Below are positions 60,324-64,000 of a DNA stretch of 64,000 nt, piece by piece (position 1 is the stretch's first letter; every line of letters starts with the position of its first letter). The notes below the pieces were generated by a model. The model was given only the letters and a program-made list of their open reading frames with translations, did no database searches and was not told where the DNA came from. Source of the DNA: Pycnococcus provasolii (Eukaryota; Chlorophyta; Pseudoscourfieldiophyceae; Pseudoscourfieldiales); the NCBI GenBank assembly GCA_049487715.1, contig CP150551.1, positions 186,001 through 250,000 of the forward strand, read 5' to 3'. The translations under genes and the position numbers were made by a program.

Positions 60324-62036
60324 TTACATAATCTGAAGTCTCCGCCGTGCCTTCTCACGCAAGCGTGCAGCTTCCTCGGAGTGCGCCGCGCCCTCCGCGT
60401 CGTCGAGGATGCGCGAGACGCTCGAGCACAGGCGAAGCACAGGGTCAATCGACACGGCATCCGACCCTCCACGCATGTGCACGCTCAGAGCAAGGCGGAA
60501 TATTGCCAGTGCGATGTCAGCTCGACGCATTGACACGGACCATTCGAGCACACAGCGCAATGCGGGGATAGCCGTCGAAACCGCCGCAGGGGATCCTGGC
60601 GCGATGAGCGCCGCCACGTTGTCCTTGAGCCAGGCACCCACGTCGCATGGTTGTGATGGCAGTGCACATGCCACTAGATCTGTGGCACCTGCTGCGTCTG
60701 CGCTAGCAACCAGAGACAGAAGGAGAATGCCCACATCCGACTGGAAACGCGTCCTAGCCAACGCGCTCGCCTCGACTGCGAGAGTCCTGCATGCGGTTGA
60801 CACGTCACCGCACTGCAGGTAAAGCATGGCGAGGGGCTTGGCAAATGACCACCGTTGCGCGGATGCCGACGCCCCTTTCAGCGCTGTGCACGCATCCGTA
60901 TAGCATGCAACAAGGCGCTCGACGGCCGCCTCTCTTGCCGCCTCGGTCGTAGCGGATGCCATCGCCGTGTGAAGGTGCTGGCTGGCTGCATCAAACGTTC
61001 CCACGGTAGGGCGCAGCGCCCAGACAGCTGAAAGGAACGCGTGTGGCTCCGATCCTTCCGTTGCGTTGTCATCGGACCGGATTGCACAGGCGACGGCGGC
61101 GGTATCGTCATCAGCATACTCGCGCCCCAGCGCGGCGTACAGCGCATTTTCAACCGTGGGAAGTTTCGTGGGTAATGCGTCGAGCACGGCACGTAAGGCA
61201 AGCACCGGTGACGCGTCGGTGGGAAAGGCGCGGCATGCTCCGTTGATCACCGCCACGGCAAGCGATCCGTCGAGGATAGCCTGCTGCGCGTTGGTGCCGT
61301 CGTCTCCATCTTCGCCGTCGCCGTCGCCGTCGCCGTCGCCAGTCCCCATCAAGCCGTTCCCAAGCTTCGCCGCGAGCAGGTCGCGTCGCGTTCGAAGCTT
61401 GAGCGCGTACATGCATTCCATCTTGAAGTACTCGGCCCACAGCTCTACGGACGCCTTGTTTATGCGCAAGCCTCTCTGCATGAGAGCACGCGCCGCAACG
61501 GCGTTGCCTCTCGTGTCAAACTCCCACGACGCCGCGTACGCCCACAGTCCTGGAATACGAGGGTGCAGACGAAGCGCCCGTGCCAGCGCTCGTGCGAGGA
61601 TGCGTCCACCGTGTCCGGGACCAGCGCGACAGAAGGCAAAATACCGCATCCAGAGCTCGACGTTTCCGCGAAACTTGTTCAGCGCTCTTTGGTAGATGAA
61701 GTGTATGCGCCTCAGGAAGGTGTGCCCGCCGAGCAGCTTCTTCACGCCAGCGGCGTGCTCCTCGTGACTGTTCGAGCCTGGCAAGAAGCCGTTTTCACCG
61801 CTCGCGAGCGCCGAGGAGGCGACGCGGTGTCGACGTAGCTTGTTCAAAGAGGCTTCGTAGTTGACATATCTGATAAAATCATCCAGCACGGGCGTGCGTC
61901 GCTTCAGCGCATACTCAAACGCCTGCCTGCGTGCGACGATGGCGCGCGTTTCGTCACGCGTGAAGATGCCGCCGTCAACTAGCGCCTGCAGCTCGGGCAC
62001 AGACTCCTCGAGCAGATATCGAACTGTCGAGGCCAT
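60324..62036 (-). CDS. UTP6: UTP6-like U3 snoRNP / SSU processome protein (HAT repeats)
   Basis: 570 residues from ATG 62036. The N-terminus is the UTP6 hallmark: 'VRYLLEESVPELQALVDGGIF', 'TRDETRAIVARRQAFEYALKRR', 'LDDFIRYVNYEASLNKLRRHR'. HAT (half-TPR) repeats follow: 'FIYQRALNKFRGNVELWMRY', 'PRIPGLWAYAASWEFD', 'RALMQRGLRINKASVELWAEY'. The rest is alpha-helical and less conserved, with a GDGDGDGEDGDD insert. UTP6 is part of the UTP-B subcomplex needed for 18S rRNA maturation in the nucleolus. The frame extends upstream to 62171, but that part is telomere-like repeat coding 'TLTLTLT' and is taken as promoter or 5' UTR. No break. Confidence 0.88.
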   Translation of the reverse strand: MASTVRYLLEESVPELQALVDGGIFTRDETRAIVARRQAFEYALKRRTPVLDDFIRYVNYEASLNKLRRHRVASSALASGENGFLPGSNSHEEHAAGVKKLLGGHTFLRRIHFIYQRALNKFRGNVELWMRYFAFCRAGPGHGGRILARALARALRLHPRIPGLWAYAASWEFDTRGNAVAARALMQRGLRINKASVELWAEYFKMECMYALKLRTRRDLLAAKLGNGLMGTGDGDGDGDGEDGDDGTNAQQAILDGSLAVAVINGACRAFPTDASPVLALRAVLDALPTKLPTVENALYAALGREYADDDTAAVACAIRSDDNATEGSEPHAFLSAVWALRPTVGTFDAASQHLHTAMASATTEAAREAAVERLVACYTDACTALKGASASAQRWSFAKPLAMLYLQCGDVSTACRTLAVEASALARTRFQSDVGILLLSLVASADAAGATDLVACALPSQPCDVGAWLKDNVAALIAPGSPAAVSTAIPALRCVLEWSVSMRRADIALAIFRLALSVHMRGGSDAVSIDPVLRLCSSVSRILDDAEGAAHSEEAARLREKARRRLQIM

Positions 62037-62104
62037 GTCCGAACGAGGAGACAAAGGATGGTGATGGGGCGTGGCGGCGGCGCTGCTTGCGGGGAAGATG
62101 GATG

Positions 62105-62124
62105 TTAGGGTTAGGGTTAGGGTT
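62105..62124 (-). promoter_or_regulatory. Three-unit telomere-like tract upstream of UTP6
   Basis: Three TTAGGG units plus TT (CCCTAA on the coding strand), about 70 bases upstream of ATG 62036. In plants, teloboxes are typical of ribosome-biogenesis promoters, which fits UTP6. Confidence 0.55.
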
Positions 62125-62299
62125 GTAAGCTGGAAAATGAGCCTTTTGGTGCACAGTTTCCGTGACTTCACGGATGCATAAGTACTGTCGTGGATAAATC
62201 CTCTGACCTATCGACCTCTCCAAACAACACATTGAGTTCCAAGAAGTCTTATGTAAAAATGTTTTGAGAAAGAATGTTTTATTTCCGTTTTCACCACGC

Positions 62300-63938
62300 T
62301 CACACGCGAAACAGGTGGATTCGCCCGCTGCTCGTCGCCGCCGCGCAACATGCGAGCGTCGGATGCTGAGCGTACCGGGACGCTATGGCGGTCATGTGAT
62401 CGGATGTCTGCCGGAATAGGCATGTCGCCGCGGCGATGCCGGGAGACACGTCGTACATCTCAAGCTGGCGATTCATCGACCCGATGAAGAAGCTCGATCC
62501 GGCGGCACACCACGATGCGCGGAACGGCATCACCCATCGCCCGGTGTTGTTGTTGTGCTTCACGCGTAGCGGACAGCTGGGCTTATCACCCGCCAAGCCG
62601 TCCCATACGCGGATGAAGTCGTCGTAGCATGTGGTTAGTAGCCGCGACGTTGGTCCGCACGGCTCGAAGTAGGCGCCCTGCACGCTCTTCGAGTGCATGA
62701 GCATGTGGAGTGGCTTGCTCGCTTCCTTCTTGCCATCTGCAATCCTGCGCGCGTCGTAAATGGCCACCGGTCCATTCGAACTCAGAGCGATGTGCGGCGA
62801 GGCACCCGCCCGTGCGTCCACGGAAACGGTGTTGATTTTCTTGTCAAACACCGAGATTGGAGCAACCGCCCAGCTCGACTTTGCGCCATCATTCGCCGGG
62901 CGCGCACGTGGGTCAACCGCACACAGCTCGCCCTCGTTCGTCGCTAGCCACACGAGGCGCGTGTACGTGGCGTCGTATTCCATGGCGCTGAACTCTAGCT
63001 CTTCAGATGTCGCATTCACGAGAGGTTGCCACATGGATGCTGAAACGTCGAGCATGCGCGCCGTGCCGTCGTACGACGAGGTGACGAGGCCGATCGAGCT
63101 ATCCCACGACATGCCGGAGATGTACTGCGCGTGTGGCCTGAACACGAGCACGCCATCGTCGCCCAACGGGGTTGCAGTGCTAGCGGATGAGGAGTCTGCT
63201 GACAGGTTGCTTCGAACATCCCAGATGGCGACGTTCCCACTCTTGTCGCCTGCGGCAAGAAATCCAGGCAAGTGCGGTGGAGCCCACGCCATGTGTGCAG
63301 TTCCGTTCGGTGTGACCTTGGCGACGTCGGGCTCGCGCAGCGTGACCTTTGCGCCACCCTTCATCGTCGCGAATGCCGACGCGTCCATCGCCTTGTATGC
63401 CGCCGTTTTCCCCTTGTTGGAAGTTGGTTTCGCCGAGAGCGCCTTCACCAGTCTTTGGTTGTCCTCCGTCGACTCGGCATTTCGTGCCTCAATCTTGATG
63501 GGTCCTCGTGCCACCCTGTTTCTCTCCTCGCGCTCCTCCGCCAGTCTGACCGCCTCGGCGGTTGCAGCATCTCGTGCCGCCTTCGCGGCGGCGATGGACT
63601 TCTCATCGTACCCCACGAGTGGCGCGTTCAGCGTGACGCGCCCTCCTCTGGCCTCGACATCCACACCCGCAGCTAGCGCAGGGTCTGCAGGAGCACCGCG
63701 CTGTCTGAGCGACGCTCTGCGCGGAAGAATTTCCTTGGGCTTTTGCGCCCTTTTCTTGGCCGCGAGACCTCGGCTTGACGGGGTTGCCGCCTTCGCGTGG
63801 GAGGCTTCCATAGCTGCCACCGTGCTCGGAATGTTGAGAGCCGCGAGTTTGAGCGCATTCTGCCGCATTCGCTCAAGTCGTTCGAGCTCGTACTGCGCGA
63901 GTCCGTCAGGGTTCGCGTCCGCGCTGTGCTCTTCTGAA

Positions 63939-63970
<32 letters not shown>

Positions 63971-64000
63971 AGCTGTCTTATGTATTTTTTCCCGGAGGAG
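62300..64000 (-). CDS. WDR76: WDR76/CMR1-like WD40 protein (5' partial)
   Basis: The minus frame is open from the window edge to the stop at 62300, over 560 codons. 'LAQYELERLERMRQNALKLAALNI' is the usual WDR76/Cmr1 N-terminal helix, so the true start is upstream of ATG 63868. WD40 propeller: 'HMAWAPPHLPGFLAAGDKSG', 'HAQYISGMSWDSS', 'VTSSYDGTARMLD', 'LTTCYDDFIRVWD', and the family signature 'HNNNTGRWVMPFRASWCA' with 'FFIGSMNRQLEMYDV'. Relatives bind damaged or stalled-replication DNA and act with CUL4-DDB1 or in nuclear protein quality control. The (GTC)n tract at 63941-63967 codes for Thr in this frame but for an Asp run in the next, so the last 45 visible codons are less certain. Confidence 0.87.

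Noticed and set aside
62101-62130. Chromosome end, from TTAGGG repeats
   Set aside because: Only three units, flanked by unique genes on both sides. It is better explained as a promoter motif.

Overview
The window is a eukaryotic nuclear segment, gene-dense on both strands and nearly intron-free. I see only two clear GT-AG introns, in the dynamin and gamma-COP genes. The gene set points to a unicellular green alga of the prasinophyte kind: a tandem AP2-domain regulator, an organellar-type RNase E/G, an SPPP-rich hinge, a GT29-like transferase and a very large LamG/cadherin-like surface protein. TGTAA lies shortly downstream of two stop codons, as expected of chlorophyte poly(A) signals. This placement is an inference; no rRNA, tRNA or plastid marker is present to fix it.

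Layout. 1-14175: the 3' part of a giant surface receptor (LamG, cadherin-like and ShKT modules, a REJ/PKD-like region, a Pro-rich hinge, one membrane span). 14764-23258: a dynamin-related GTPase, a Sec14-like lipid-transfer protein, a putative Golgi glycosyltransferase and a FUSC-type membrane protein. 23575-32775: a two-AP2-domain regulator, a tyrosine-recombinase retrotransposon with split direct repeats (25168-28310), a SNF2 helicase with a C-terminal HNH domain, and a small unknown protein. 32906-43273: a NEMP/TMEM194-like membrane protein, a six-repeat protein, RNase E/G, a coiled-coil protein and a Cys-rich protein. 43485-48364: a truncated FkbM-like protein, a secreted alpha/beta hydrolase split by a TIR element with a 9-bp target duplication, and an EF-hand membrane protein. 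48365-64000: an ARM-repeat protein divergent from a sialyltransferase-like protein, an EF-hand protein, COPI gamma, an RCC1 fragment, UTP6 and a WDR76/CMR1-like protein running off the right edge.

The genes are unrelated housekeeping and secretory functions rather than an operon. Several act in membrane traffic and the Golgi (dynamin, Sec14, gamma-COP, GT29, two type II anchored proteins), others in RNA processing (RNase E/G, UTP6) and DNA maintenance (SNF2-HNH, WDR76-like).

The most distinctive finds are the two mobile elements. The first is a DIRS/PAT-type element with a perfect A1-B1-A2-B2 terminal layout, a Ty3-like RT-RNase H on the minus strand and an N-terminally truncated recombinase on the plus strand. 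The second is a Mutator-like non-autonomous element sitting exactly in frame inside a hydrolase gene. About six genes also show a single reading-frame break with convincing protein on both sides; these may be assembly indels. Short telomere-like (CCCTAA) motifs recur just upstream of start codons.
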